This document shows positions 38,278-46,967 of a stretch of 62,747 nucleotides of DNA, piece after piece. Each line of letters opens with the position of its first letter. Position 1 is the first letter of the stretch. Source of the DNA: Desulforudis sp. (GTDB lineage: Bacteria; Bacillota; Desulfotomaculia; Desulfotomaculales; Desulforudaceae); contig QZIR01000003.1 in the NCBI GenBank assembly GCA_003604975.1, forward strand, positions 1 through 62,747, in the 5' to 3' direction. The notes below the pieces were generated by a model that was not told where the DNA came from, did not search any database, and saw only the letters and a list, made by a program, of their open reading frames with translations. A program made the position numbers and the translations under genes.

Positions 38278-39063
38278 ATGGATAGCTGGCGGGAAATGAT
38301 TGCCCTTCCCTTGGCCGGCCGGAGTAGGAAGCCAAGGGTACAGGGATTGTCTATGGTTTTGGATAAGGGACTGGGTTTGGCGGAAACGAAGGATCTCTTG
38401 GATATTTCGGCTAACCACATTGACTTCATCAAACTGGGTTTCGGTACTTCGGCGCTCTACGCCGACGGGATACTGCAGGCCAAGATCAACCTGGTGAAAG
38501 CGTACGGGGTGGACATTTACCCTGGTGGGACGTTCTTTGAGGTGGCGGCCGCGCAGGGGAAAGTCGAATCATTCTTTAAGCTTGCACAGTCAATTGGATT
38601 CTCGGCAATCGAGGTCTCGGACGGCACCATCTATCTCGACTCTGATGACCGCCGACGGGCAATCGAAATGGGTGTGAAGTTCGGCTTTAAGGTCTTGGCG
38701 GAGGTAGGCAAGAAGGATCCAGACGAACAGGACACCTACCGTGAACTCGCCATACAGGCGAAGAAGGACCTGGAAGCCGGCGCCCATTGGGTAATTGTTG
38801 AGGGGCGAGAGTTCGGCAAGAATGTGGTCATCTACGATGAGTCCGGGCAAATCAAGGATTCCGCAGTTGAGGAATTCCTAATGTGGGTCAAGCAACCGGA
38901 GTGCCTGCTCTGGGAGGCGCCCTTAAAGGACCAACAGGAGACCCTGATTAACCGTTTCGGTGCAGATGTGAACCTGGGCAACATCCCGCCGGGTGAAATT
39001 CTATCGCTGGAAGCGCTGCGTGTCGGTCTGCGCGGGGATACCCTGAAACGCTGTTACAGGTAG
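38278..39063 (+). CDS. Phosphosulfolactate synthase (ComA family)
   Basis: 261 residues. The family adds sulfite to phosphoenolpyruvate to make (R)-phosphosulfolactate, the first step of coenzyme M synthesis in methanogens; in Bacillus the homologue YitD links to spore sulfolactate. Conserved segments: VLDKGLGLAETKDLLDISANHIDFIKLGFGTS, IYPGGTFFEVA, GFSAIEVSDGTI, VLAEVGKKDP, VIVEGRE and ADVNLGNIPPGEILSLEALRVGLRGDT. AAAGGAG is 8 bases before ATG. No other coenzyme M gene adjoins, so a sulfolactate role is more likely. The adjacent upstream 100 bases may hold a promoter but none was fixed. Confidence 0.92.
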   Translation: MDSWREMIALPLAGRSRKPRVQGLSMVLDKGLGLAETKDLLDISANHIDFIKLGFGTSALYADGILQAKINLVKAYGVDIYPGGTFFEVAAAQGKVESFFKLAQSIGFSAIEVSDGTIYLDSDDRRRAIEMGVKFGFKVLAEVGKKDPDEQDTYRELAIQAKKDLEAGAHWVIVEGREFGKNVVIYDESGQIKDSAVEEFLMWVKQPECLLWEAPLKDQQETLINRFGADVNLGNIPPGEILSLEALRVGLRGDTLKRCYR

Positions 39064-39131
39064 GTCAGTTAGCTGGTTATATGTAAAACAGGCCTGGCAT
39101 AAGGTGGTAAAAACGAAAGGCGTAATGGATA

Positions 39132-39584
39132 GTGACTGCCGAACTAATACTGGTGGCTCTACTCTTGATCGGAATCCTGGCGAAGTCTCACCTTATCGCC
39201 GCCTCGGCCTGTATTCTTATTTTCTTGAGGCTTGCCAATCTGGGTCATGTATTTCGCTTTCTAGAAAGCAAGGGCCTGGAGATCGGGTTACTGTTTCTCT
39301 TACTGGCAATCATGACGCCGCTGGCCACCGGAAAGATCAGTCATAAGGACATTGTCTATAATATGACGTCGTTGACGGGTATCTTTGCCTTCTTAGGGGG
39401 AGCACTGGCAACTCACCTGAACAGTGAAGGCCTGAAGATGATGCAGGTTGATCCCGGCATCATCTTCGGGCTGCTGTTGGGTTCAATCTTCGGCATCGTG
39501 TTCCTGGGCGGCATGCCGGTCGGACCGCTGATGGCCGCCGGGGTGGCGGCGCTTTTCGTGGAGTTCTTCCGCTACTTTAAGTGA
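39132..39584 (+). CDS. DUF441 membrane protein (YeaL-like)
   Basis: 150 residues with four membrane helices (AELILVALLLIGILAKSHLIAASACILIFL; EIGLLFLLLAIMTPLATG; MTSLTGIFAFLGGALATHL; GIIFGLLLGSIFGIVFLGGMPVGPLMAAGVAALFV). This matches DUF441, a family of unknown function. GTG start with AAAGG about 11 bases upstream. It follows comA on the same strand by 68 bases, so the two may be co-transcribed and the protein could serve export, but that is inference. Confidence 0.88.
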   Translation: MTAELILVALLLIGILAKSHLIAASACILIFLRLANLGHVFRFLESKGLEIGLLFLLLAIMTPLATGKISHKDIVYNMTSLTGIFAFLGGALATHLNSEGLKMMQVDPGIIFGLLLGSIFGIVFLGGMPVGPLMAAGVAALFVEFFRYFK

Positions 39585-39602
39585 ACCAGGAAGCCGGGGA
39601 TC

Positions 39603-39673
39603 GGGTTTATCCACCCTGGCGACTTGCGGAGCTTCGGGAAACCCAGCACCGGAGCCCAAGGGGGGATGAACCC
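39603..39673. repeat. Dispersed foldable repeat, copy 2
   Basis: GGGTTTATCC pairs with GGATGAACCC (one G-U-type mismatch) around a core at 39618-39642 identical over 25 bases to 26670-26694. It lies between the convergent DUF441 and rluD stop codons. Confidence 0.7.
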
Positions 39674-39700
39674 AGTCCCATCGCCCAGTTGACGCTCAGG

Positions 39701-40621
39701 TCAGTCTCCACCTTCCAGTCGTATGAGGATATCGTCCAGCTCGGCGGGCAGGGGTGCGGTGAAGGCGAGGTGTTCACCGGTGGAAGGATGGACAAACCCC
39801 AGGGTTTCGGCATGCAGGAACTGCCCCTCCAGCCCCAGCGCCGGACGTGCCCGGCCGTAGACCAGGTCACCCACCAGGGGATGTCCGATGTGGGTCATGT
39901 GTACCCGGATCTGGTGCGTCCGGCCCGTTTCCAGTTTCAGCCGGAGCAGCGTGTAACCTCGGTATACGCGTGCAACCTGGTAGTGAGTCACCGCCTCTTT
40001 CCCGTTCCTGACGTTCACCGCCATTCTTTTGCGTTCCTGCGGGTGCCGGCCGATGAGTGTGCGGACCGTCCCCCGTTCCTGGCGTGGCCGCCCGTACACT
40101 AGGGCCAGGTAGTTTCGCTGCACGGTCCGTTCCTGGAGCTGTGTGGCTAGGGCCAAGTGCGTGGCGTCGTTCTTGGCCACCATCAAAAGCCCCGAAGTGT
40201 CCTTGTCCAGACGGTGCACAATGCCCGGTCGTAGAATCCCGTTGATCCCGGAAAGATCAGAGCAGTGATGGAGAAGGGCGTTAACCAGAGTCCCGCAAAA
40301 GTGACCGGCCCCCGGGTGGACAACCATCCCCCGGGCCTTGTTCACAACGATGAGGTCGCCGTCCTCGTAGTAGATGTCAAGTGGAATAGGCTCAGGAAGC
40401 ATTTGTAGGGTTTCGGGCTCGGGAATGACCATCGTAAGGACGTCCCCCGTCCGGACCCGGTATCCGGTCTTGGACGGGTTTTCGTTGACGGTGACCAGCT
40501 CATCACGGATCAGGTTTTGAATCCGGGATCTGGTCAGCTGTAGGTTCTGAACCGCCAGAAAGGCGTCCAGCCTGAGACCGGCATCGTCATCACCGACGAC
40601 CAGTCTGAAGGTCTTAGCCAT
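39701..40621 (-). CDS. RluA/RluD-family 23S rRNA pseudouridine synthase
   Basis: About 306 residues. An S4 RNA-binding domain (LRLDAFLAVQNLQLTRSRIQNLIRDELVTVNE) is followed by the synthase domain with the catalytic Asp in GIVHRLDKDTSGLLMVAKND and the motif ETGRTHQIRVHMTHIGHPLVGD. It isomerises uridines, probably in helix 69 of 23S rRNA as RluD does. ATG 40621 is chosen, with GTG 40630 possible; both overlap or touch the lspA end, as in the usual lspA-rluD pair. Confidence 0.94.
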   Translation of the reverse strand: MAKTFRLVVGDDDAGLRLDAFLAVQNLQLTRSRIQNLIRDELVTVNENPSKTGYRVRTGDVLTMVIPEPETLQMLPEPIPLDIYYEDGDLIVVNKARGMVVHPGAGHFCGTLVNALLHHCSDLSGINGILRPGIVHRLDKDTSGLLMVAKNDATHLALATQLQERTVQRNYLALVYGRPRQERGTVRTLIGRHPQERKRMAVNVRNGKEAVTHYQVARVYRGYTLLRLKLETGRTHQIRVHMTHIGHPLVGDLVYGRARPALGLEGQFLHAETLGFVHPSTGEHLAFTAPLPAELDDILIRLEGGD

Positions 40622-41072
40622 CGGCCTCACCCGCGCGGCCCGGTCTGGTACCTGCTACCTGGTAGACCAATAGGGTTATTCCCACCACGATGGCGATGTC
40701 CGCCACATTGAAGACAGGCCAGAAACCAAGGTCAATAAAGTCGATTACTGCTCCCAGTCTCAAACGGTCCACCATATTACCGATCGCCCCGCCTAGCAAA
40801 AAGGCAACCGGTAGACCCATGCCGGACCTGATAATCGAACGGTGCAGGATGATGATCGCCACTACCGTCAACAGGGTGACCGCAAGCAGTAAGAGGTCTA
40901 ACGAGGCCAAGAATCCGAAGGCCCCGCCGGGGTTAAGGATATAGGTGAGATTCAGTATTCCCTCCAGTACCGGGTAGGGCTTACCCGGTACCAACCGGTT
41001 CACGACAATCAACTTGGTAATCTGGTCAGCAGTAAGCACCAGGATCACCAGGGCCCAGAATCGGATCAGCAT
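40614..41072 (-). CDS. lspA: Lipoprotein signal peptidase (signal peptidase II)
   Basis: 152 residues, four membrane helices. The two catalytic aspartates are in GGAIGNMVDRLRLG and FNVADIAIVVG; the N-terminal ADQITK motif is also present. It removes signal peptides from the lipoproteins seen in this window (SpoIID-like, DUF1287, GerMN, GerAC). ATG with GGAGG 13 bases upstream. Ends overlapping the rluD start. Confidence 0.95.
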   Translation of the reverse strand: MLIRFWALVILVLTADQITKLIVVNRLVPGKPYPVLEGILNLTYILNPGGAFGFLASLDLLLLAVTLLTVVAIIILHRSIIRSGMGLPVAFLLGGAIGNMVDRLRLGAVIDFIDLGFWPVFNVADIAIVVGITLLVYQVAGTRPGRAGEADG

Positions 41073-41126
41073 TTCCGCGGATCAACCTCCAGAGTCGACA
41101 TTTTTCCGTCACCCATCGGGGTTTGT

Positions 41127-41155
41127 TTGCTCACCCCATCGAGACATGCTATAAT
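41127..41155 (+). promoter_or_regulatory. Sigma-A promoter of selC
   Basis: TTGCTC and a perfect TATAAT are separated by 17 bases, 39 bases before the tRNA. Orientation and spacing fit transcription of the tRNA gene. Confidence 0.75.
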
Positions 41156-41194
41156 TGTGCATGCTTAGTTCCGGGATGAACCGGGCTAACTTAC

Positions 41195-41288
41195 GGGGGT
41201 GGATGGGTCCTGGTGGGCCTCCCGGTCTTCAAAACCGTGTGTGAGGTGAGGAGCCTCAGGTGGGTTCGATTCCCACACACTCCCGCCA
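41195..41288 (+). tRNA. selC: tRNA-Sec (anticodon UCA)
   Basis: A 94-base tRNA with anticodon TCA in the loop CTTCAAA, a long variable arm (TGAGG/CCTCA stem), a T arm GTGGG-TTCGATT-CCCAC and a genomically encoded CCA preceded by discriminator G. The acceptor has the extended 8-base form of selenocysteine tRNA, with a G-U pair and one apparent G-A mismatch at its base. It implies that SelA/SelB/SelD and at least one selenoprotein are encoded elsewhere. Confidence 0.93.
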
Positions 41289-41348
41289 TAATTACAATAT
41301 TGCCAGGAACGGAGTACCCCGAAACAGTAGACCATCCGTAATTCAAGA

Positions 41349-41377
41349 GAAGGCCTTTTACGGCCTTCTTGCTTTTT
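41349..41377 (+). terminator. Rho-independent terminator of selC
   Basis: GAAGGCC/GGCCTTC with a 6-base loop followed by TTGCTTTTT. It may also stop the convergent RNase J transcript. Confidence 0.85.
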
Positions 41378-43040
41378 AAGTCTCCATAATGATCGGAAGG
41401 ATCATCGGTCGCCGTCCGGTCCGTTCATAAAGGAACTTGCTGAGCGTTTCCCGGACCTCAGACTTGATCGTTGACCACTCGGAGATCCGGCGTGTGGAAC
41501 ACCGGTCCAGGGTGGCCGAAACCCGCTCCCTGGCCTCATCCATCAGTTCTTCCGATTCACGTACATAGACAAACCCGCGGGAAACGATGTCCGGTCCGGC
41601 CACAATCGAGCACTGCTCCGGATCAATCGTCACCACCACAATCAGGATCCCCTCCTGCGCCAGCTGCTTGCGGTCACGCAGAACGATATTCCCAACATCC
41701 CCTACTCCAAGCCCGTCCACCAGTACCCGGCCCGAAGCCACCCGACCGGAGATCTTCCCCGTGTGGCGTGTGAATTCAAGGACATTACCGTTCTCCGCCA
41801 CGAAGGTGTTTTCGGGAGGCGTGCCCAGTTCCTGGGCTAGTTTGGCGTGCTTCATCAGCATCCGGTATTCTCCGTGGACAGGAATCAAAAACCGCGGCCG
41901 TACGAGATTCAGCATAAGTTTGAGCTCTTCCTCGCTGGCGTGGCCGGAAACGTGGATGCCCGAGGTCTTTTCGTAGATAACGTGGGCACCGCGCTTGAAG
42001 AGATGGTTTACCACCCGGGAAACCAGTTTTTCGTTTCCGGGAATCGGCGTGGCTGAGATAATAATCGTGTCATTGGGCTGAATGCTTACCTGCCTGTGTT
42101 CTCCGGTGGCCATCCGGGTGAGGGCGGACATCGGTTCACCCTGGCTTCCGGTAGACAGAATGACGACCTGGTTGCGCGGCAGGCGGTTCGCCTCGTCCAG
42201 TTCTACCAGTGTACCGGGGGGAATCTTCAGGTAACCAAGTTGGAAGGCGATTGACACAACATTGACCATGCTCCGCCCGACAACCGCCACTTTTCGGCCG
42301 TGACTGTGGGCCGCCGTGATAGCCTGCTGCAGGCGATGCACGTTAGAGGCAAAGGTGGCCACGAGAATTCGCTCCCGGGCCTCCTTGAAGGTCTCGTCAA
42401 AGGTGGCGCCGATCATCCTCTCGGACAGGGTATAGCCGGCACGCTCCACGTTCGTACTGTCCGAAAGTAGGGCCAGCACACCCTTCTCGCCGTAGTAGGC
42501 AAAACGCTGTAGATCGATCACATCCCCGTCAACCGGCGTGTGGTCGATCTTGAAGTCGCCGGTGTGGATTATGGTACCGAGCGGCGTCTGGATGGCAATA
42601 CCTACGGCATCAGGAACACTGTGCGAAACACGAATGAACTCGACCCGGAAAGGGCCGAGTTCCACAATGTCACGCGGCTTGACCGGACACAATACGGCTT
42701 GGTCTTCAAAGTCTGCTTCCTTCAGTTTTCCTCCCAGGAGTCCAAGGGTGAGCTTGGTGCCATACACCGGCACGTTAATCTGAGGCAGGACATAAGGTAG
42801 CGCACCGATGTGATCTTCATGTCCGTGCGTTAACAGAATGGCCCGTACCAGATCCCTGTGATCTAGCAGATAACCGATATCAGGTATAACGACATCAATC
42901 CCGAGCATCTCTTCCTCGGGAAAGGCGAGGCCGCAGTCGATTAAAATGATATCATTACCGTACCGAACAACAGTCAGGTTCTTTCCAATCTCACCCAGTC
43001 CTCCAAGAGGGATAATCTGTAGTTTGGTTTCGCGCGCCAA
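41376..43040 (-). CDS. rnj: Ribonuclease J
   Basis: 554 residues from TTG 43040, 7 bases after GGAGG; the longer frame upstream lies across the promoter and is not coding. The metallo-beta-lactamase motif ILLTHGHEDHIGALPYVL and the beta-CASP block (LLSDSTNVERAGYTLSE; RSMVNVVSIAFQLGYLKIP; HVSGHASEEELKLML) define RNase J, an endo/5'-exoribonuclease of Firmicutes. In Bacillus the dapG-dapA pair is likewise followed by rnjB, so this is probably the RnjB position. It has its own promoter (43099-43127). Confidence 0.94.
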   Translation of the reverse strand: MARETKLQIIPLGGLGEIGKNLTVVRYGNDIILIDCGLAFPEEEMLGIDVVIPDIGYLLDHRDLVRAILLTHGHEDHIGALPYVLPQINVPVYGTKLTLGLLGGKLKEADFEDQAVLCPVKPRDIVELGPFRVEFIRVSHSVPDAVGIAIQTPLGTIIHTGDFKIDHTPVDGDVIDLQRFAYYGEKGVLALLSDSTNVERAGYTLSERMIGATFDETFKEARERILVATFASNVHRLQQAITAAHSHGRKVAVVGRSMVNVVSIAFQLGYLKIPPGTLVELDEANRLPRNQVVILSTGSQGEPMSALTRMATGEHRQVSIQPNDTIIISATPIPGNEKLVSRVVNHLFKRGAHVIYEKTSGIHVSGHASEEELKLMLNLVRPRFLIPVHGEYRMLMKHAKLAQELGTPPENTFVAENGNVLEFTRHTGKISGRVASGRVLVDGLGVGDVGNIVLRDRKQLAQEGILIVVVTIDPEQCSIVAGPDIVSRGFVYVRESEELMDEARERVSATLDRCSTRRISEWSTIKSEVRETLSKFLYERTGRRPMILPIIMET

Positions 43041-43098
43041 ACCTACACCTCCAGGATTATGGGTTTGTGGTTCCGTTCCGTTCAATACATTTGCACAT

Positions 43099-43127
43099 AT
43101 TATACAACATTTCTGACTATTGGACAA
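43099..43127 (-). promoter_or_regulatory. Sigma-A promoter of rnj
   Basis: On the minus strand TTGTCC and a perfect TATAAT lie 17 bases apart, in the dapA-rnj spacer, giving a short leader before the TTG at 43040. Confidence 0.75.
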
Positions 43128-43180
43128 GCCAAACAGAGACCTTCGTACGGAAGTGACCGGCAATTTCTCTCGATCACATA

Positions 43181-44065
43181 CTACATCAGGTTTTCAGATT
43201 TCAGCAGTTCCCGAAGCTTGGCGTCCTTTTCGGGACTCAGGCCAGCCAAGGGCGGGCGGGTGCCACCGACGTTCCAGCCCAGCTGATTCAGCGCCGCCTT
43301 TACGGGGACCGGGTTGGTGTCGATGAACATACCCTTTATCAGTGGGAAGAGGCGACGGTGGATCTTCGCCGCAAGACCGGCGTTTCCAGAGGCATAGGCG
43401 TTTACCAGCTCCTGCATCCGGTCACCGACCAGGTGGGCCACCACGCTGACCACACCGCGCGCTCCGACGGAAAGCAACGGCAGCGTAAGTGAATCGTCAC
43501 CGCTGTACACCGCAAAGCGTTCCGGCAGTCTCCGCACCAATTCCGTCGTCTGGTCGGTACTCCCCGAGGCCTCTTTGATCGCGACGATGTTGGGCACCTC
43601 AGCAAGTCTGACCACCGTTTCCGGCAACAGGTTGACAGCGGTCCGGCCGGGGATGTTGTACAGCATGACAGGCAGATGCGTGCTCTCGGCGATCGCCCGA
43701 AAATGGTTGTAAAGACCCTCCTGGGACGGCTTGTTGTAGTACGGACAAACCAGCATGATGGCGTCCACACCAACCTTGGATGCCGCCTGGGTAAGCGCGA
43801 TGCTGTCCGCCGTGGAATAGGAGCCCGTACCGGCAACCACGTTCGCCTTGCCACCCACCTCGTCGACTATCGCCCTAAAGAGATCAATCTTCTCCTCTTT
43901 GCTGATGGTGGGCGATTCACCCGTTGTCCCGGAAACCACCAGTCCGTCCGATCCATGCTCTACCAGGTGCCTGGCCAACTTACGGGCGACCGGGACGTTC
44001 AGGTCGAGTTTGTTATCAAACGGGGTGACCATCGCTGTGAGTACACGGCCGAAGTCAAAAACCAA
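43181..44065 (-). CDS. dapA: 4-hydroxy-tetrahydrodipicolinate synthase
   Basis: 294 residues from TTG 44065, which is 8 bases after AAGGAAGG; GTG 44074 is closer than usual to that site. The enzyme condenses aspartate semialdehyde with pyruvate. Schiff-base Lys is in [12 protein letters not shown], the Tyr in [12 protein letters not shown], and the Thr-Thr in [11 protein letters not shown]. It supplies both lysine/meso-diaminopimelate and, via DpaAB, spore dipicolinate. It follows dapG directly in the dpaAB-asd-dapG-dapA operon. Confidence 0.96.
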   Translation of the reverse strand: MVFDFGRVLTAMVTPFDNKLDLNVPVARKLARHLVEHGSDGLVVSGTTGESPTISKEEKIDLFRAIVDEVGGKANVVAGTGSYSTADSIALTQAASKVGVDAIMLVCPYYNKPSQEGLYNHFRAIAESTHLPVMLYNIPGRTAVNLLPETVVRLAEVPNIVAIKEASGSTDQTTELVRRLPERFAVYSGDDSLTLPLLSVGARGVVSVVAHLVGDRMQELVNAYASGNAGLAAKIHRRLFPLIKGMFIDTNPVPVKAALNQLGWNVGGTRPPLAGLSPEKDAKLRELLKSENLM

Positions 44066-44090
44066 AACATCCACCTTCCTTACCTGTTAT

Positions 44091-45311
44091 TCAATTGTGA
44101 TTCCCTAAACCGAAAGCGTCATAAAGGGCTCTCACGGACTTGTGAAGATCGGTTTCCCGGACCAGAACCCAGATCGTGGTATGTGAGTCGGCCGTTTGCA
44201 GGATCTCCACCGCTTGTTCGTCAAGTGTCTCCACGATGCGGGCCATAACCCCAGGAACACCGGCCATCCCGGCACCGACTACCGCTACCTTGGCACATCC
44301 CGATTCCAATTCGAATTGCACGCCCAGGGACTCCAGAATCGAGGCGGCCTGCCGCCCGGCACTGCCGTTGACCGAAAACGCGACCAGGTCGGGATGGTAG
44401 TTGATCAGGTCCAAACTGATGCCTGCGGTAGCCAGGGCCTTAAGGGCTTCCTTCTTGGCCTCGGCGCCCTTCTCTTGCAGCCTTACCTGAACCAAGCCGG
44501 ACCGGTAGGTAACACCAGTGATGATCCGGTCACTGGATATGTCCAGGGCTCCCTGGGCAGCATCGATGTGATTCGTAATCAGGGTCCCGGCCGCATCACT
44601 GAAGGTCGATTTTATCCAGACCGGGATATTACGCTGCATCGCTATCTCTACCGCGCGGGGATGAATCACCCTGGCCCCCTCGTGGGCGAGATGGCATACT
44701 TCGTTGTAACTCAGATACTCCAGGGGTCTGGCGTCGGAGATGATCCGCGGATCCGCGGTCATTACCCCCTCGACGTCCGTATAGATGTCAATTGACTCGG
44801 CGCTTAACGCGACCCCCAGCGCCGCCGCCGTGGTATCACTGCCCCCCCGGCCCAGCGTGGTTACTTCCCCCTCTTCGCTCACACCCTGGAATCCGGCGAC
44901 GATTACGATATGCCCTAAACGGGACAGCGTAACGATGGGGTCAGTCTCAACGCGCAGGATCCGGGCCTTACCGTGCGTACTCGTGGTTATGATCCCTGCC
45001 TGGGGGCCCGTAAGAAATACTGCAGAAAGACCTCTCTGCCGGATCGCCGCGGCGACCATTACCCCGGATATGGTTTCACCGCACGCCAGTAGCAGATCAA
45101 GGTCTCGTGATGAAACACCGTTTCCGTTCGCCTGGACCAGTTCCAGCAGGCTGTCCGTAGCATAGGGGTCGGGAAACCGGCCCAATGCTGATACGACCAC
45201 GACGGGTTGCAGGCCACTGTCCTTAGCCTTGACCACCTTGTCAACGACCCGGGAGCGGAGTTCCGCGTCCTTTACCGAAGTGCCGCCAAATTTCTGAATG
45301 ACAAACCGCAC
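44091..45311 (-). CDS. dapG: Aspartate kinase
   Basis: 406 residues. The kinase domain begins IQKFGGTSVKDAELR and has GRGGSDTTAAAL and IYTDVEGVMTADPRI; two ACT domains follow (about residues 265-400), which suggests feedback control by a pathway product. The gene position between asd and dapA matches Bacillus dapG, the diaminopimelate-sensitive isozyme, but the effector cannot be read from sequence. GTG follows GAGGTG by 6-7 bases. Confidence 0.94.
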   Translation of the reverse strand: MRFVIQKFGGTSVKDAELRSRVVDKVVKAKDSGLQPVVVVSALGRFPDPYATDSLLELVQANGNGVSSRDLDLLLACGETISGVMVAAAIRQRGLSAVFLTGPQAGIITTSTHGKARILRVETDPIVTLSRLGHIVIVAGFQGVSEEGEVTTLGRGGSDTTAAALGVALSAESIDIYTDVEGVMTADPRIISDARPLEYLSYNEVCHLAHEGARVIHPRAVEIAMQRNIPVWIKSTFSDAAGTLITNHIDAAQGALDISSDRIITGVTYRSGLVQVRLQEKGAEAKKEALKALATAGISLDLINYHPDLVAFSVNGSAGRQAASILESLGVQFELESGCAKVAVVGAGMAGVPGVMARIVETLDEQAVEILQTADSHTTIWVLVRETDLHKSVRALYDAFGLGNHN

Positions 45312-45344
45312 ACAGACACCTCATTGTTGGTCAGGTACGATGAC

Positions 45345-46355
45345 CTAAACCAGTCCATACTCTGTAATCAGTTCGGCAATCTGTACTGCGTTTGTGGCTG
45401 CTCCTTTACGTATTTGGTCGGAGGCGACAAACATGTTAATACCGTTCTCTAACGTGTTGTCCTGACGGATTCTTCCGACCAGTATCTCGTCCCGATCTGT
45501 AGCTTCGACCGGCATCGGATACCGCTTGGCCGCGGGATCATCGACAACCTCGATTCCCGGGAACCCGGACAGCAGTTTCCGTACCTCGGCCGGTGAAATG
45601 CTCTTTTCAGTCTCGACGTTAATTGATTCGGAGTGGCTTCGGAAAACCGGAACGCGAACCGTCGTCGCCGTGATCCGCAGATCTTCATCGTGGAATATCT
45701 TACGCGTTTCCTTCACCATCTTCCACTCTTCCTTGGTGTAATCTTCTTCCAAGAACACATCAATATGGGGAATCAGGTTGAAGGCAATCTGGTAGGCAAA
45801 TACGGCCGGGGCGTATTCGGCGCCGTCCAGGATCGCCCTGGCCTGCGCGCACAGTTCCTCGATACCGGCCGCACCGGCGCCGGACACCGCCTGGTAGGTG
45901 GACACCACTACCCGCTTGATACCCACGGCGTCATAGATCGGCTTTAAGGGAACCACCATGATGATCGTGGAACAGTTCGGATTGGCAATAATCCCCTTAT
46001 GCCAGCGGACATCATCCGGGTTTACCTCCGGTACCACCAGGGGAACCTCGGGGTGCAACCTGAAAGCACTGGAGTTGTCGATTACTACTGCTCCGCTTTT
46101 CCGGGCCGGATCGGCGAATTCAGTACTGGCGGTCCCGCCGGCAAACAGAGCAATATCGATACCGTCAAAGGAGGTCGCCTTTGTTTCTTCGACGGTAAAT
46201 TTTTCACCTTCAAACACAATCTCTTTACCTGCGGAGCGGGCAGTGGCGCAAAGTCGTAACCCTTTCAGGGGGAACTTCCTTTCCGCCAGGACTTTCAATA
46301 TCTCTTGTCCGACCGCTCCGGTAGCGCCAACAATACCAACGTTATAGGTACGCAA
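45345..46355 (-). CDS. asd: Aspartate-semialdehyde dehydrogenase
   Basis: 336 residues from TTG 46355 (GAGGGGG 8 bases upstream); a GTG six codons earlier is less likely. NADPH loop VGIVGATGAVGQEIL, catalytic Cys in IANPNCSTIIMV, a Gln in TYQAVSGAGAAGIEEL, and catalytic His in RVPVFRSHSESINVE. It reduces aspartyl phosphate to the semialdehyde. Member of the dpa/dap operon. Confidence 0.95.
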   Translation of the reverse strand: MRTYNVGIVGATGAVGQEILKVLAERKFPLKGLRLCATARSAGKEIVFEGEKFTVEETKATSFDGIDIALFAGGTASTEFADPARKSGAVVIDNSSAFRLHPEVPLVVPEVNPDDVRWHKGIIANPNCSTIIMVVPLKPIYDAVGIKRVVVSTYQAVSGAGAAGIEELCAQARAILDGAEYAPAVFAYQIAFNLIPHIDVFLEEDYTKEEWKMVKETRKIFHDEDLRITATTVRVPVFRSHSESINVETEKSISPAEVRKLLSGFPGIEVVDDPAAKRYPMPVEATDRDEILVGRIRQDNTLENGINMFVASDQIRKGAATNAVQIAELITEYGLV

Positions 46356-46379
46356 ACATAACAACCCCCTCACATCTAT

Positions 46380-46967
46380 CTAGTCATACTTCGCTAGAAC
46401 AGGCTGAATCTGATGCCCTTTGAGGGCATACTCTATCGTTTCCAGCATAAGATCCATCTTTGCTACTAAGGAATTCGGCTTTCCTTTCGGATTATCCTGC
46501 CCAAAGGGAACCATATAGATGTTCCTGGTATTCAAGAGCGTTCCCAGGTTGCGGGCGTTCAGGCCAAGTCCGTCGTTGGTGGAAATCGCAATTACCACCG
46601 GTCGCTGATTACGAAGCTGGGCCTTGGCGGACATCAAAACCGGTCCGTCGGTGATTCCGTTTGCTAGTTTGGCCAGCGTATTACCGGTACAGGGAGCGAT
46701 CACAATCACATCGACCAGTTTGCCCGGACCAATCGGTTCGGCCGCAACAATATTATCGATGATGGTGTGACCGGTAAGCTCTTCCAGCTTGGTACGCCAT
46801 TCATCCGCCTTCCCGTATTTGGTATCGGTCGAACCGATCGTCTGGGTCATGATCGGATAGATCTCCGCGCCTTCCTGCACCAGCTTCTCCATATGCTTGA
46901 CCACCTCGCCCAGCGTGCAAAAAGACGCGGTTAGGGCAAAACCGATCTTAACGTCCTTGAGTCGCAT
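46380..46967 (-). CDS. dpaB: Dipicolinate synthase subunit B
   Basis: 195 residues, flavoprotein-like fold: IGFALTASFCTLGEVVKHMEKLV at the N-terminus, IVIAPCTGNTLAKLANGITD, and STNDGLGLNARNLGTLL. It forms the spore-specific enzyme DpaAB that oxidises dihydrodipicolinate to dipicolinic acid in the mother cell. Overlaps dpaA by 20 bases. The dpa genes show that this organism forms dipicolinate-loaded spores in the standard (non-EtfA) way. Confidence 0.95.
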   Translation of the reverse strand: MRLKDVKIGFALTASFCTLGEVVKHMEKLVQEGAEIYPIMTQTIGSTDTKYGKADEWRTKLEELTGHTIIDNIVAAEPIGPGKLVDVIVIAPCTGNTLAKLANGITDGPVLMSAKAQLRNQRPVVIAISTNDGLGLNARNLGTLLNTRNIYMVPFGQDNPKGKPNSLVAKMDLMLETIEYALKGHQIQPVLAKYD

